Below, piece by piece: positions 47,201 through 59,620 of a DNA stretch of 64,000 nucleotides (positions are counted from its first letter, which is position 1; each line of letters starts with the position of its first letter). The notes under the pieces were generated by a model, which was not told the origin of the DNA, did not search any database, and worked only from the letters and a program-made list of their open reading frames with translations. A program made the translations under genes and the position numbers. Source of the stretch: Lanius collurio (Eukaryota > Chordata > Aves > Passeriformes > Laniidae); contig JACBWW010000040.1 in the NCBI GenBank assembly GCA_020086605.1, positions 5,884,142 to 5,948,141 on the forward strand, in the 5' to 3' direction.

Positions 47201-50200
47201 ATAGGGAAGTCGGAGCTGGGCTTAATGGGCTCTGACTAATGACTAAAAAGGGGAAAAGATGAAGAATTAGCTCCTTTGTGATTTTCCTTTCTTTCTTTCA
47301 CCCATCTTTGACAGGCTGTAAATGGATTTTCTGTAGCTGCTACATTTCACTGGGAAAATGAGCAGGGTGTGGTTTTAGATGATTAGTCATTATCTGTGGG
47401 GTTTGTGCTCAGCTCTTGCACTACATCCCTGAGAGACCAAGGAGGCCTTTAAGTTTCCAAGTGAGAATGCCTTCTGGGGTGTTGATGGGGAAGAAAATTG
47501 CCAAATGCTGTTCATGCCCAAGGCAGTAACAAGACCTGTCTGACCTCACGGCTTGTGACTAAAGCAGGCTCTGGGCAAGCAAGGACTACCTGAGTCCTCT
47601 TTAGGAGCTACATCAGTGTGTAGATGTGTGTAAGGTGGGGAGAGAAAAGACTCCGTTGTCTCCATTGCCTCAGCCCACCCTCAGCCTTTTGGAAGGCTTC
47701 AGATTTCCAGATATTCATATAAATGTTGAACAGACAGCTTTTTGTTGGTAAAGTTAAGAAATGTAAATGTTTGTCCTTCAGGCTTAGCACGTAATTCCAA
47801 TGTACAGGAAAACTCTGTGGAGTAGATTCCCTGATGCCCCATGTTTGTGCCCTGCTTGCAGAGAGCTGGGCATATGCCATGTCCAGTGTTTGTAGGACAT
47901 ATGTTTGTTGGATCAGTATTTCACTGTTACAGTCTTGAAATAGAATGAGGGAGATTCATGAACTGAGAATACTGCTGTCTGTATCGGAAAAACCAAAAAT
48001 AAACCTTCATAATCAATCTGTAATCCAGCTGGAAAAAAGTACTGTCTGTAATGATATGTCTTACTTGGGAGAGGCTGTAAGGCAGGGAAGGAAAAACCTT
48101 TAATTGAGGCAAGCTTTTTTCAAAGGTGAATAATCTGAGAATATTTGGGTTTTTTTCAAAGTACGTGGAGTCCCCAGACAGATGCAGCCATCAGCTTCTT
48201 CCAGAAGCCCGGTATGGTTATGCCATACTGCTCTGTGGTGAAAAAGAGATTGCAGAGGTTATTTAATGGGGATTCCCACTTAGGTGTTTGTGGGAAGAAA
48301 TTGCCCAGTGCTAGTTTTTGGCAGGTGAAAAAGTGTGAAGCACAATAGGGGCTGGGTAAGAGAAACCTATTTCGCAGACAGGTAAATGTATAGATAATTT
48401 AGGCTACAGATTTTGGCTGAGGACACCTGAAATATTTCAGAGAACTTTTCATGGCCCGTTCCTTAGAGCTGATATCCTGGTGTCTGTAGGACTTTTCATT
48501 ATCACCTCTCTGGGCACTGAGCAAGAGATCAAGTCTTAAACAATCAATTTACCTGATTTAACTAGGTAACACATGGGGATAAATGTTACATTTACAAAGG
48601 AAGGTGAGGGGCAGATAGAAGATGAATTCTGCTGTTTAATACTCTGAGAGTAAACCAGGAAGAACAGTAAAGCCTGTCACAGTTTAGTGTCTTTTATGTG
48701 TCTGTCAGGTGGGTAAGTCAAGCCATGAAGATTTAATGTCTGTGGAACTCGGGGGAAAGATTCCCTAAGGAGTTGGTGTAATCTGGAGACTAAGGCTGGG
48801 GGACAAGGTTTGCTGTCACCTCACAGCTCTGTGTCCCCTTTATTACTCACCAGTGAATTTTATCACTATTTCCCCAAATACAAAAAAAAATTAAAATACT
48901 TTTTGTTTCAAAACCATAAAAAAGATTAGAGGATGTTTGAAGGAAACAAGCTTAGAAAGATGGAAATAACTATAGAGGAAAAGAGGAAGGGAATGAAGGC
49001 AGAGTGTTGAAGTGAGGTCAGAAGTTGCTTTTAAAACTGCTGGATTTGGATGTATGATTTGAGAAGAGGCTACTCCAGGCTTACTCTGGTGGCCTTTGCC
49101 GTGTTGGCATTTACAGTCAGTAATTCTGCTTCTCCACAAGAAACAAGGGCAAGCCTAAAAACCAGACACCTCCTGGAGGCAGTTACATTCAGCTGGCCTC
49201 AATGACACAGGTTAATTAACATAATTGGCGTCTCCTTATTTATTGTAGCTGAGGATCTGGCCAAAATAAGTACAGTGTGTGACACAATTGTAATGTACCT
49301 TCAATTAACAAAAAATTAGAAACACTTGTAATTGCTGGTATATCCGGTAAATAACCAAAACAGACTCAGTCATTCATGTCTGTTTGAACTCCACCTGGAA
49401 GAAGCAATGGCAGATTTTCTGCCTCTGAAAGGTAAAATTAAAGCTTTTGTTGTGCTATGAAACGAGACATTTGGATGTGGCAGACCACTCACCCTTTGAT
49501 AACATAAATAACGAAGTGGTAAAATGCTCTTAGTATCCTACTAATTGGTTACAATGGAAGTAAATTACCTCGGTTGAAAATTGCTTAGTGGGCAACGTGA
49601 GATAGGTTTCCTTTGTTGGAGAGGTTGTTTAGGTGTTTATTGTACTGTACAGATAAGAGAGTTTTGGTCAAAAGTTTTTAGCCTAAGTCAAAAGAACAAG
49701 GTCAAAGTTCTGAAAGAAAAATCGGTCTGTTTCAGACAGGCTTTAATTGCATTTTGGAACAAGAAAAGGACAAAAATTATCTGTCTACTGTTGATGGAGG
49801 GAGAGAAAGAAAAGGATGATCAATAGAACATGGAAATTAAGAAGAATAATTGTAGTCATGTCAATGAAAAGTTTTTTTTTCCAAACAGGAACTCAGTTTC
49901 CACCGTCTCAGTTTACCCACTGGCTGCTTCTTTCAGTACTTTCACTTTCAATGGCAGAACTTTCACTGATCATTTCTCCAGCTGGACATTCCATATTTCT
50001 GCTTTCTCTCTAGAGATAAATTCTGAATATCTTACAGTCCATGTCGTTGCTGTCTGGGCTATAAGGGGGAAAGGGACAGTTGTCGAATTGATTCTTCTGG
50101 TGAGAATTTAATAAAATAATTCTCTGCTGAACTTGCTGCTTGGTTTTTTGTTATGCTTGAGCAGGATGATGGCATGCTTTTGCATGACTGCTATGAATTA

Positions 50201-53200
50201 AGTCTCTACCAAATGTTTTCCACACCCATCTGCTGTTCCTCTTTACCATAACGAATCTTCTGTAAGATGCCATTTGGAAAAGTCTGAAGCTGTGATAGCT
50301 TTCAGTTATCGTTAAGTACTCTTGGATTCCTGGGATCATACAGGGCTAATCCTGCAGTGCCTTGGGGCCGTACAGAAAGAATGGGAGCAGGCGCTCCAGC
50401 AAGTTCTCAGGGAGAGTTCCTGAAATTCAGGTCCTCTCTTTGGAGCTGATTCTTTATGCACCTCAGTGTTGCTGTTGAGCAACACGGGCTTATTTCCCTG
50501 AGTGAAATTCACATGTGCAGGTGGGGCTTGTTGGGTATTTTTGGCTCCAGTGTAAACATGAAGCAATGTAAATCCAAGTGTGCTGTATATATTTTTGTTG
50601 CTGTTGCAATCTTGTTGCTTCAATACACAAACAGTAAAATAGAATTTAGGGAAAGCTAGAAACTTGAGAATAAGATTTATTGGAATATTTACCAGTGCAA
50701 AGGCCCAAACTTAGTATCTTTGTCATGATGTCAGTTACTACACCCTAATGTAAGTATCTGCTGATGTATGAGGCCTGGAAATAATTCTGCATTTTTGAAG
50801 TCAGAGGATGGATATTTGGCATAAACTGTTTCATAAAAATTGAATGCAGATCACTGCCTGACAGCCTGGTATACCCGATAGACAATTGCAGGGGGGTTGT
50901 ACTGCAGGCCATCCTCTTTTTGGCTGGAGTCTGCAACTTTTATACACATGAATTATCTTATTTATGTGAATACTTTTATTGAACTCTGCATGGAAATATT
51001 TTCAATGCAGAGCCTTGGTCAGGGTAAATTCTTCTGAGGAGCAATTATTATGCCTAATTTTTGGCTCTGTTGTAACAGGAATTATAATTTAAACACATAT
51101 CAGAATTATATTTGTGACAACTGAGGAGGCAAATACTTTTTTTAACGTGTTTTGAGAAGGGCCATATCGTTATTGCTAATCACTGAGTGGTTACAGTGGC
51201 TACAAACTTACAGGAGTGAAAAGGCACTGGATATATGTAGGATGGGAGACAAAATATAAATTTTTCAGATAGACTTGTCTGTGTTCATGCATTTGACTTG
51301 TCATACTACAGATATTTAGGAAAATGGAGATTAATTTTTTAACTGACTACATTTGAAAAGAAACTTATTGTCAATGGTGTGGGTCAAATAAAATCCGGTC
51401 TCAGTGCTTACACTCTTGTGGATTTTGGTTGAAGTGCATATGGTAAATCAGATTGGGACTTGACCATCAACCATTTGTTGATCTTTTTACAAAAGATCAA
51501 ATGTAAGTCTTGCTGTGATCTAGCAAATTTCTGCTGAGGTTACAGTCATTCCAACTAATTTCTGATCATGTCAGCCATTGACCCATTTTTTCACATAATG
51601 GGATACTTAGAGTAGATTTTGGCCTTTGTATGGATACATGGGAACACTCGCGTATATTCTGCTATTTGCCAAAATTTTTGAGCCAAATTTTCTATGTTAA
51701 TTAATTATATCTGCATGAAGTTATAAACTCAGATTGGTACTTTACACTGCTGAGTCAGTTTCACCAATTTAGTAAGGAAATGTGTTAGATTGTGTAAGAT
51801 TTCCTGCTGCAACACCTCTCTTACTGAAACCTTTCCTAACAGAGAAAATCTACTGACTCAGGTAAGAACACTCATTTTTTTCCTGAACCGTGGAAGTTTA
51901 GGCATTCAGAGACATGCATCAGGTCTTGTAATGTATATTTTCTAACCACTGTATCACATCAAGGGCTTCAGCAGCATCTTTGTGTGCCAGGCTGGAGCTC
52001 ACTTTGCATGCCCAGCACTAGAAATGCCTGGCTGATAAGCTGATGCACTTTTTGTCTACTTTGGAGCCTGACTGACATCTCCAAACACTGTTGTATCTAA
52101 ACAGCTTGGATATGTGACCTCATTCCTTAAATACCATCACTTGAACAGCTCTTGTTGCTAAAATAAAAGCAGCGTTGATTCTCTGTTGTGAAAACTCCCC
52201 CAGCCCCTCTGACAGGCCAAACCAAACCACACCTCCTTTTACTATGATAAAAATGTTGACTTGTAGCAATTCCAGGGTACCTGCAGGAATGCAGTGAGGG
52301 GTTTGTCACTCTCTTAATGTTAACCTGTGACTGCCACAGAAATTCAGGCACTGGAATAGGACTAGGGAACAGATCTCAAGGAAAATTATCCCAGAAAGGT
52401 GAAGTGGCTGAGTGGTTTTGTTTTCTTAGGCTGACAAGTAGTTTAACTACTCTCTAAAAGGAGGGAAGATTGGAGTTGAGCCAAACTTTCCAGTAAAAAG
52501 AGGCCAGTATCAGCTTTCCCCTTTTATGCTGGCTTTTAAAGCTCAGAAATAAGCCCTCTGCATTGCAGGCCTGTGTCAGTACTTTGTTAAATATAACCAG
52601 AGTTTTGAAAACACAAGCTATGCCCTCCATTCAAACACAACCACATGTTTCTCTGCAAACAGCATCTGTTAAAAAAAGCTTAAAATTTTAATCTATGAAA
52701 ACCTTTTTTGTGGGATAGTGGAGGTACACACCCCCTGCAAAGTAAATAAAAAAGAAAAAAATGTTCTTTCTTGAGTGGCCATACTTACTGCTGAATGCTT
52801 AAGCAGTATTTTCAGTTTGGTGCTGAAAATCTCCAAAGAGAACTCATTATTTTTAATCTTTTCATCCAGTGATAGGAACTGTCATCAGGGTTAGTATCTG
52901 ATTGTCTTCTTAAAGCTCCGTGTTGTTTTGGTGAGGGTGAGAGTGACAAGTGCAGTTTGTATTTTAATTTATGGCAACCAGATACAGCATTTACGTAGAA
53001 ATAAAGGACTTCCATGTAGCTTTGGACACCAAGCCTGCATTTTGGGGTAAAAAGGGGTAAACACTCTTGTGTAACTGTGGTGATCACAGCAGGTTGGACA
53101 TGTCAGCAGGAGAAAGACAGTCAGTGCTGCTCGCTTGCCCATTACCTGGGCACAGCTGGTACCTGCTGGTGGGATAAGGAGGCCTCAGGTGAGCCTGAGT

Positions 53201-56200
53201 TTGTAATTTGGAAGGTGAGGGAATCACTGTCATGGAGAAAGCGCTTGGTGGCAACTCCACAAGGCTCTAAAGGTCAAGAGGAAGCACCTTGAGGCCAATA
53301 TTGAATGTGGCTGGCAACCAGGGTAACTAAGCCTCTAAAGGAGTTATGTGCTTACTCTGCCTGCTGCCAGCAAAACTCCTGCCAACATCTTTTTGTAGCA
53401 GATGAAGTCTATTAATTCTGCATGCATACCCAGCAGCAGAGAGGGTCTGACATCACGCTGGCCTCAATGGAACAAAACACAGGCAGGCGCATCCCAAAGT
53501 GGCAAGGAAGTGGCTTGGCAATATTCCCAAAAAGCAAGGAGAAGCATTTCACTCCCACGAAGGCACACTGGTTGTGTGCTGATCCCTAGGGTTGAGAAGG
53601 AGCACTATGAGATGTTGTAAAGGGAACACAGGGTTTAAGGGTATCTAACTGGCATTTTCTGTGCTCATACTGCAATAATTTGCAGACTTCTTAACACTCT
53701 GCTTACAGAGGAGTCAGGTGCACTGACAGTGCACAGAAGTGGCAGATGGGATCCTGGTAATGATTTTTAATTACATCTTTGTGATACTTGGCATATGAAT
53801 GAAATTTAAGCTTTATGATGGTTTTGTTAGATCCATAACTGAAAAATTTACAGACTGAAGGAAAGAGCTGAAAATAGGGCTGTGAGGAGATCCATAATGA
53901 GTGATTTAATGAAGTGGTTAAGTCCACTGTAGAACACAAACTGGTTTTAATTGGAAACATTGGACAGTTTAATCTTTCTATCAACTGTTCAGAGGAAATC
54001 AAATACCCTGTTGTATAAAAAGCAGCTGGGACATGGGGAGAATGGCCCTTATATCAGTGCTCTGGAAGAGGTCAATGACGATTTTAATTGATGCTATTTC
54101 AGTTCTTGTGGTATGGTGGTAACTAGAATAGAAATATCTGAACTGCTTGTTCTTAGAAATGTGTAGACTTTATCCAGGAGTATTTTCAGCTTAGAATCAA
54201 GTACAAAGATTAGATGAAATCTGCAAACACAAAAAAATGGGTGCAGTTAAAGATCGTTTTGTGGGTACATCCCATTCCATTAATTTCTGAAAAATACATG
54301 GAGTGGCAACATTCACTTACTATCAAAGCCACAGTTAGCAGTGAGGCCAGGTATCACTAAAAATGCATGTTGTACAAAACCTAGTATACAATTCTAGATA
54401 AAAAGTTGATAAACAACAATTGCTTTAAAACCTTATCTTGATTTTTAAAAAAAGTTGCCAAGCCCTTTTTTATGCCTCTTTCTTTGTCCGCCTGACAGCA
54501 CAGCATGGTTCTACTAAATCCATCTCTTTGGTGTCAGTGCTGCATACTATCCTAAAGAGAAGCTAAAGGAGTGAGAATATGGGTTCAAGTTGGAACAATA
54601 GCAGTATTCCCAGCTTGGTTTTGCTTTTTTCAAATATGCAGAGGAAGTTTGCTGGGGGTGGGATTAGAGACAATAACAGGAAACAGAATGTAACCAATTT
54701 TGAATGTAGAGTATTTTAAAGTTTATCTGTCAAGAGCCGTACATTCATTCATTTAAAAAAAAAAAAAAGGAAAGTAAAAAGAAGAAATCGCTGGTCTTTT
54801 GGTCTTTGCTATAGGCTGAAAGATGTAACAGGTCATTGGGAGGTGGGTTTGGCTCTGCAGTAAACATGTAGAAGGTGGACTTGAGGAGTCTGTGACACAG
54901 GGTGAGTTTGGTATCAGCCCTTGGCTTGGAGCACTGTGCAGACACACCTGCTGATACTGTGCTTTTCATGTAGCCCATGTTTCCTGTGGGTAATCTTGAA
55001 CCTCTTCAGCCTGAGTGCAGCCAGCCAGGGCTGAGCTCACACCAATCCCCAGCAGGAGGGTTGCACTGGAGCAGCCTGAATCCGTACAAGCTGAGGGTCT
55101 CATCCTTCAGTTTAAGCAGCTTGAGTCTTATTTTAATGACAATTCTGTTAAATACATAACGTGAACTCTCTAGAGATAATCTTTACCCAGGCTGGTAAAA
55201 ATTAAGGGTCACTTCCCTTTTCCTGGAAGCAAATACACCTTTGCACGGTTTCACACATTTCTTGGGTTATCTTTTGAAAATGCTGTCGTTTACCAGTGTC
55301 ATTAACATGTAAAGCTGTGCTGTGTATTCTTAGAAGGAAGTTGTTCTCCTTCCACTGCAGAGCTGTGCAGAAAAGCTCCCTCTGGAGAACTGAGAAGGGG
55401 AGGATTTCTCTGCCCTGCTGCATGCCCAGGAAGTGCTCTCTAATCCACAGCTCCAACCACTGCAGCAAGGCTTCACATCGGTGCAACTTCAAACCCTTGT
55501 GAGTGCTGGGGATTATACCGGTTTTGGTAACTGTGTTAGGATAACACCAACTTTTAAAGTGTCCTTTTTCCCCTGCTAGCTGGGCTTCATGTTGCTTTCC
55601 CAGACCTTTGTTAGTTCAGCTCACTTGTATTTCTCCCTTGGTCCCATCAGTCCCTGGGTTTGAATGGCAGAACTGTCAGTCCTGTGCACATACAGAAGGA
55701 GAAATGCTGAGCTGAGCAGCAGCATCTCTTCAACTGTTCATTTCCAAGTCTGAACACCTTTTGACTTTTCTCCCCAGCTCCACTGTGTTTCTAGGCTTTA
55801 GGTGTAATCCTTCCAAAATGCATTAATCACATTAAAGGGTTTAATCATACTAATGGTTTTACTTATTACTATTATTATACATTCAAATGTCTTTTCAGCT
55901 TTTATTTGTGGGTGGGATTTTTTGCTTAATAGTCAATTGAGGGGGGATTCTTAGTCTACAAGAAATATAATCTGAGTGATATTCATAAATACAGAGACTC
56001 AGATTTTTATTATTCAGTAAATGAATTCATGGCTATTTCGGAAAATTGTGTCAGGGCAGCACCTTCCTATTTTGATATCTTTGTACAACTGGAACAAGCA
56101 GAATGGAAGGTCAGGCTGTAAAGTCAGTCCTGGTCACACTGAGAGCACTGTAACAACTGCTTGATTTATCTTGCACCAGATTTTAGTTCTCTTGCCTTCA

Positions 56201-56340
56201 GATACCCATAAGAAGCTGCATTTTACTGCAGTAACACTTAGATACACATCCCTGTGAGAAAAACTGGTGCTCAGAAATAAGTTCTGAATAAAAAGGTGAG
56301 TAGAGAAAATACAGACTTAATTGTATGTCTAAAATAACAG
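41261..56340. other. Gene-free AT-rich DNA, part 4
   Basis: No convincing coding exon on either strand. The longest stop-free frames (45048-45401, 45988-46398 and 55205-55615, all minus) have no family resemblance, and their number and length fit chance over this span. Stretches rich in homeodomain-type TAATTA motifs (for example 49195-49330) look like possible conserved noncoding elements. A poly-A run is at about 54753-54768. Confidence 0.45.
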
Positions 56341-56613
56341 AACTGACTCAAACTATAGATACATTCAGTGCAGCAAGGGAACCTGAAATTAAAATATTTT
56401 CCTTTTGTTTTCTGCGTCATCTGGTTTTCTGCTTGTAACAAGGGCTTTATGCCCTTCTCTTTCTTCTTCTTTTCAAATAAAACTGAATCAAACTATTAAT
56501 ACATTCAGTACAGCAAGGTAACCTGAAATTACACTTGTCACTGTTTCTCTGCCTCATCTATTTTTGTGCTAGAAAAGGGGATTTCTTGCCCTTTCCCTTT
56601 TTTCTTCATCTGT
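56341..56613. repeat. Tandem duplication, two copies of about 140 bases
   Basis: AACTGACTCAAACTAT at 56341 recurs as AACTGAATCAAACTAT at 56481. The first 50 bases of the copies differ at about five positions. The later parts (CTGCGTCATCTGG versus CTGCCTCATCTAT, then TATGCCCTTCTC versus CTTGCCCTTTCC) still align. It is not a known repeat family as far as I can tell. Confidence 0.8.
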
Positions 56614-57366
56614 TATAATTTCTGTATATTAGGCTCATGATTCATTTCACTCTTTTCTCCTAACCCTCTCATGTCTGGCCACAGGCCACTTTTCCAAAAC
56701 CTCAGGGATACAGATTCCATTTTATTCTGTTTTCTCTTTCTCCACCTGCTGCTGACTGAATCTGCTTGGCTTGACCTCTCATCCCAAAGCTTGCCCAGCG
56801 GCCAGCACAGCTTCTGTCCACAGCTTCCATTCACAACTGCCCCCCTTTCCCATTTCCCATTTCAGCCTCTCCACCATTGCTGGTGAGCCCCAAAACTCCC
56901 AGCTCCAGTGTTGGTTGCTCTGCCCAAGAAACTGATTTTATTCAGGCCCATTCTCTGTGCTGGCTCTGTTGGATGACCAGGATTTTTGGAAGAGCAGCAC
57001 ACAGCTTATGGCAGAGTTTCTGTGTAGCAGCACTGAGAACACAAATACGTGCAGGAACCGTGTGTGTTCCTTATCCAGGTATTGCCAAACCCCAAACCCG
57101 CCTATCTTGTCCAATCCCATGTGATGTTGCCCCAGGTGACACAGCTATAAACACACATATCCCATACTTCTGTGTGTTGTCAAGGCACAGAGAGGATTTT
57201 AGACCAAACCAGTCCTGTGCTGACATGACACAGAATAAATGAAAGTTAAATTGATCTTTGTATTGTGCCTTAACTTCATGGGCAGAACGAGTCCTCTGAA
57301 GTTTGCCCAGTGTGGGTTACCAGGCTCAGCTGATGTGTCTGGTCTGGCTGCCAAGTGGTGAGGAAT

Positions 57367-57559
57367 CTGATTGGAAAAGATTTGAAAAAGCCCATGCTGG
57401 CAGAAGGTATTTATAGCCCCACCACGGCGTCAGGGGCTGCCTTCAGCATCGTGGGTTCGTGGTGCTGCGCTCTGTAAATCGCAGATTATGGGGGCTTTGC
57501 CTTAGGAGCTTACTGCTGAGGAGGGCTCACAGGAGTGTGTGCCATTGCCTGACAGAGAA
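57367..57559 (+). promoter_or_regulatory. Promoter-like block: CCAAT box, TATA box, CpG-rich start region, splice donor
   Basis: A reverse CCAAT box with full NF-Y flanks (CTGATTGG, 57367-57374) lies 34 bases before TATTTATA (57408-57415). Some 25-30 bases later comes a CpG-rich block (CACGGCGTC, then CATCGTGGGTTCGTGG) where transcription would start. The GAACAG end at 57559, followed by GTAGTG, could be a donor. Spacing is that of a standard TATA promoter at about 57440 on the plus strand. No protein was recognised downstream. Confidence 0.35.
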
Positions 57560-59489
57560 CAGGTAGTGCCTGGATATGGAGCTAAACCTAGTATTATGGG
57601 ATGTTATTCTGAGCTCTCTTTTGTTTTCTCAATGCATGTATATCTTTCTTTACTTGTTCGAGACCTGTCTTGCAAATCCAAGCAAATCCCAAACATCTGC
57701 AAGAGAAAACAACTACCCAAGAATGGGAGGTGGCAAAGCTGACTGCTCTTTTTCCACTGACCCCTTTGGTTTGTTGTTGCCTCAGTTTTCCAAAACACCC
57801 CTACGCAGCCCATTTTTCATCCACCTGTTGTATTACGCTTTGTGAACTGTATGTAGGAGGAATTGACTTTGTAACGTGCCAATGTTGTGTAACACTGAGC
57901 CTGGATACTTGGCTGGGGAGCCTGAGCACTCCAGAGGGTAAACTGAACCTAACTAATGTCCAGCAGCCAGTCTGATGCATTTGGCTTTTTTGGTTCACAT
58001 TTTGGATATGTATTTATCCATCCATGGATATATGCGTATATGCCACACACAACTATAAATGCAAAAATACTTAGACTGAAGGAAAATCTGTAATTTGTAC
58101 TAAAATTTCTAAACAGAGAGAGAAGAAAGTCCCTAACACAGTGTGTTAAAAATTGCATATTGATGGGAATGCAAAAAAAAAAAAAAATATATAATTCAAT
58201 TGCCATAAAATGATCTAAAACTGAACCCATGTATCATATACTGTATATTTATATGGTGTCACCTGATTTCATTGTCAAAGCAGTTTAAATAGCTCTTGCT
58301 ATTTCTGAAAAATATGAGTGATGATATCCTGTTCTATTTTTAGGAATAATAAGTTTGTTTAGTTGCACTTAGATGGATGCTATATGGAGAAGTAAGAATT
58401 ACCCAGTCCTAGGCTGTTTTAGTCTGGGAGAACTGGAGTTAATGGTTTGAGATGGTGCCAGTTGCTAGTGCTGATCCTTCTGCTCTGCAGGTCAGCAGAG
58501 GTCTAGTCCATTTTGGAATCTCTTCTTGTCTGCTCCTCTTATTCCATAGTGGGATCCATAAATTATTTTTACAGTTTCAGTATTCTGGAGCAGTCATAGA
58601 AATTGGATTTTATCCATAGAATGTATTTTAAGGGGGGAAAAATATACTTAGATGAGGGAAGAGAGGCTGATTCTCCCGAGGCAGTAACCATCACTCATCT
58701 CATGGAAAAGCCAGGATGGAATATTACACTTAGTTAATATAAAAAGCATATACTTCATGGTGCCTTACAATTGTTCTTTTTCTTATATTCTTGAAGAAAA
58801 GGAAATAATACTTTGCTTCAAAGAAAGAATTCAGTGCAACTGAAGAATTCAGTATGAACTTCCAAGCTATAAGAACTCTAAACCAGGTCAGATGAGCAGA
58901 ACATGAAGACAGTGATGATCTGCTGAGGGGATTTGGCTGCAAGTGGACTGAATTTGAGGATTCTCTGAGGCAAGAGTAGAAGGTAAGCGTGACACTTCCA
59001 TAAGTACTGCAAAGACATCAAGTGAGTGATCAGAGGTACATTTGACCATCACATCAGCTACATGAGCACCCCAAAGTATCAGGAAACTGCTTATATACAA
59101 TCTGGGATCACCAGTTATGAGCAAAACAAAGGAATTTTTAGATGTAACTAATACGAGCAAGGAGGTTGTCTTCTAAATACATCCAAAGGATATATTTAAA
59201 ATGCCAATCAATAGGCATTTGTTATGAGTCTGTGCTTTTTTACTAGGATATCTACAAAATGGTTCTACCCTGTAAGAAATACAGTGTGCTGAAAGAACAA
59301 ATAGAACTGGTGTGAATGCAGTGGCAGCCTAAAACGGAGCACATACCTGTGTGCCTCGTTCCTCCTCCAGGTTACAGTCAGGTGAAAAACTGCTACTGCT
59401 GTAGTGTCCAAAAACTGCTCAGGGAGATTGGCTTTACAGCCCACTGCAGAGTGGAAGAATTATATGATTATATGATTTACGCTTCCCTG
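57560..59489. other. Noncoding stretch after the 57.4-kb promoter-like block
   Basis: AT-rich, with an A-run near 58170-58186. Short open frames at 57539-57975 have no family match. Nothing else recognised. Confidence 0.45.
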
Positions 59490-59620
59490 CAGTGTTCAAG
59501 GCCAGGTTGATCTTGGAGCAACTTGTTCTAGTGAAAGGTGTCCCTGCCCATGGAATTGGGGGGAATGAAATGGTCTTGAAGGTCCCTTCCAACCCAAACC
59601 ATTTTATGATTCCACAATAT
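59490..59620 (+). mobile_element. CR1 LINE 3' fragment, plus orientation
   Basis: GTGTTCAAGGCCAGGTTGAT, CTTGGAGCAACTTGTTCTAG, AAAGGTGTCCCTGCCCATGG and GGTCCCTTCCAACCCAAACC, then ATTTTATGATTCCAC: the CR1 tail, 5'-truncated and diverged. Confidence 0.88.

Noticed and set aside
55202..55615. Minus-strand stop-free frame of 137 codons with protein-like composition (for example CEALLQWLELWIREHF).
   Set aside because: No family recognised, no ATG near its 5' end, and frames of 115-137 codons occur several times in this region (37088-37441, 45048-45401, 45988-46398, 60313-60678, 62933-63295), as chance predicts. A protein search returning a significant hit would reverse this.
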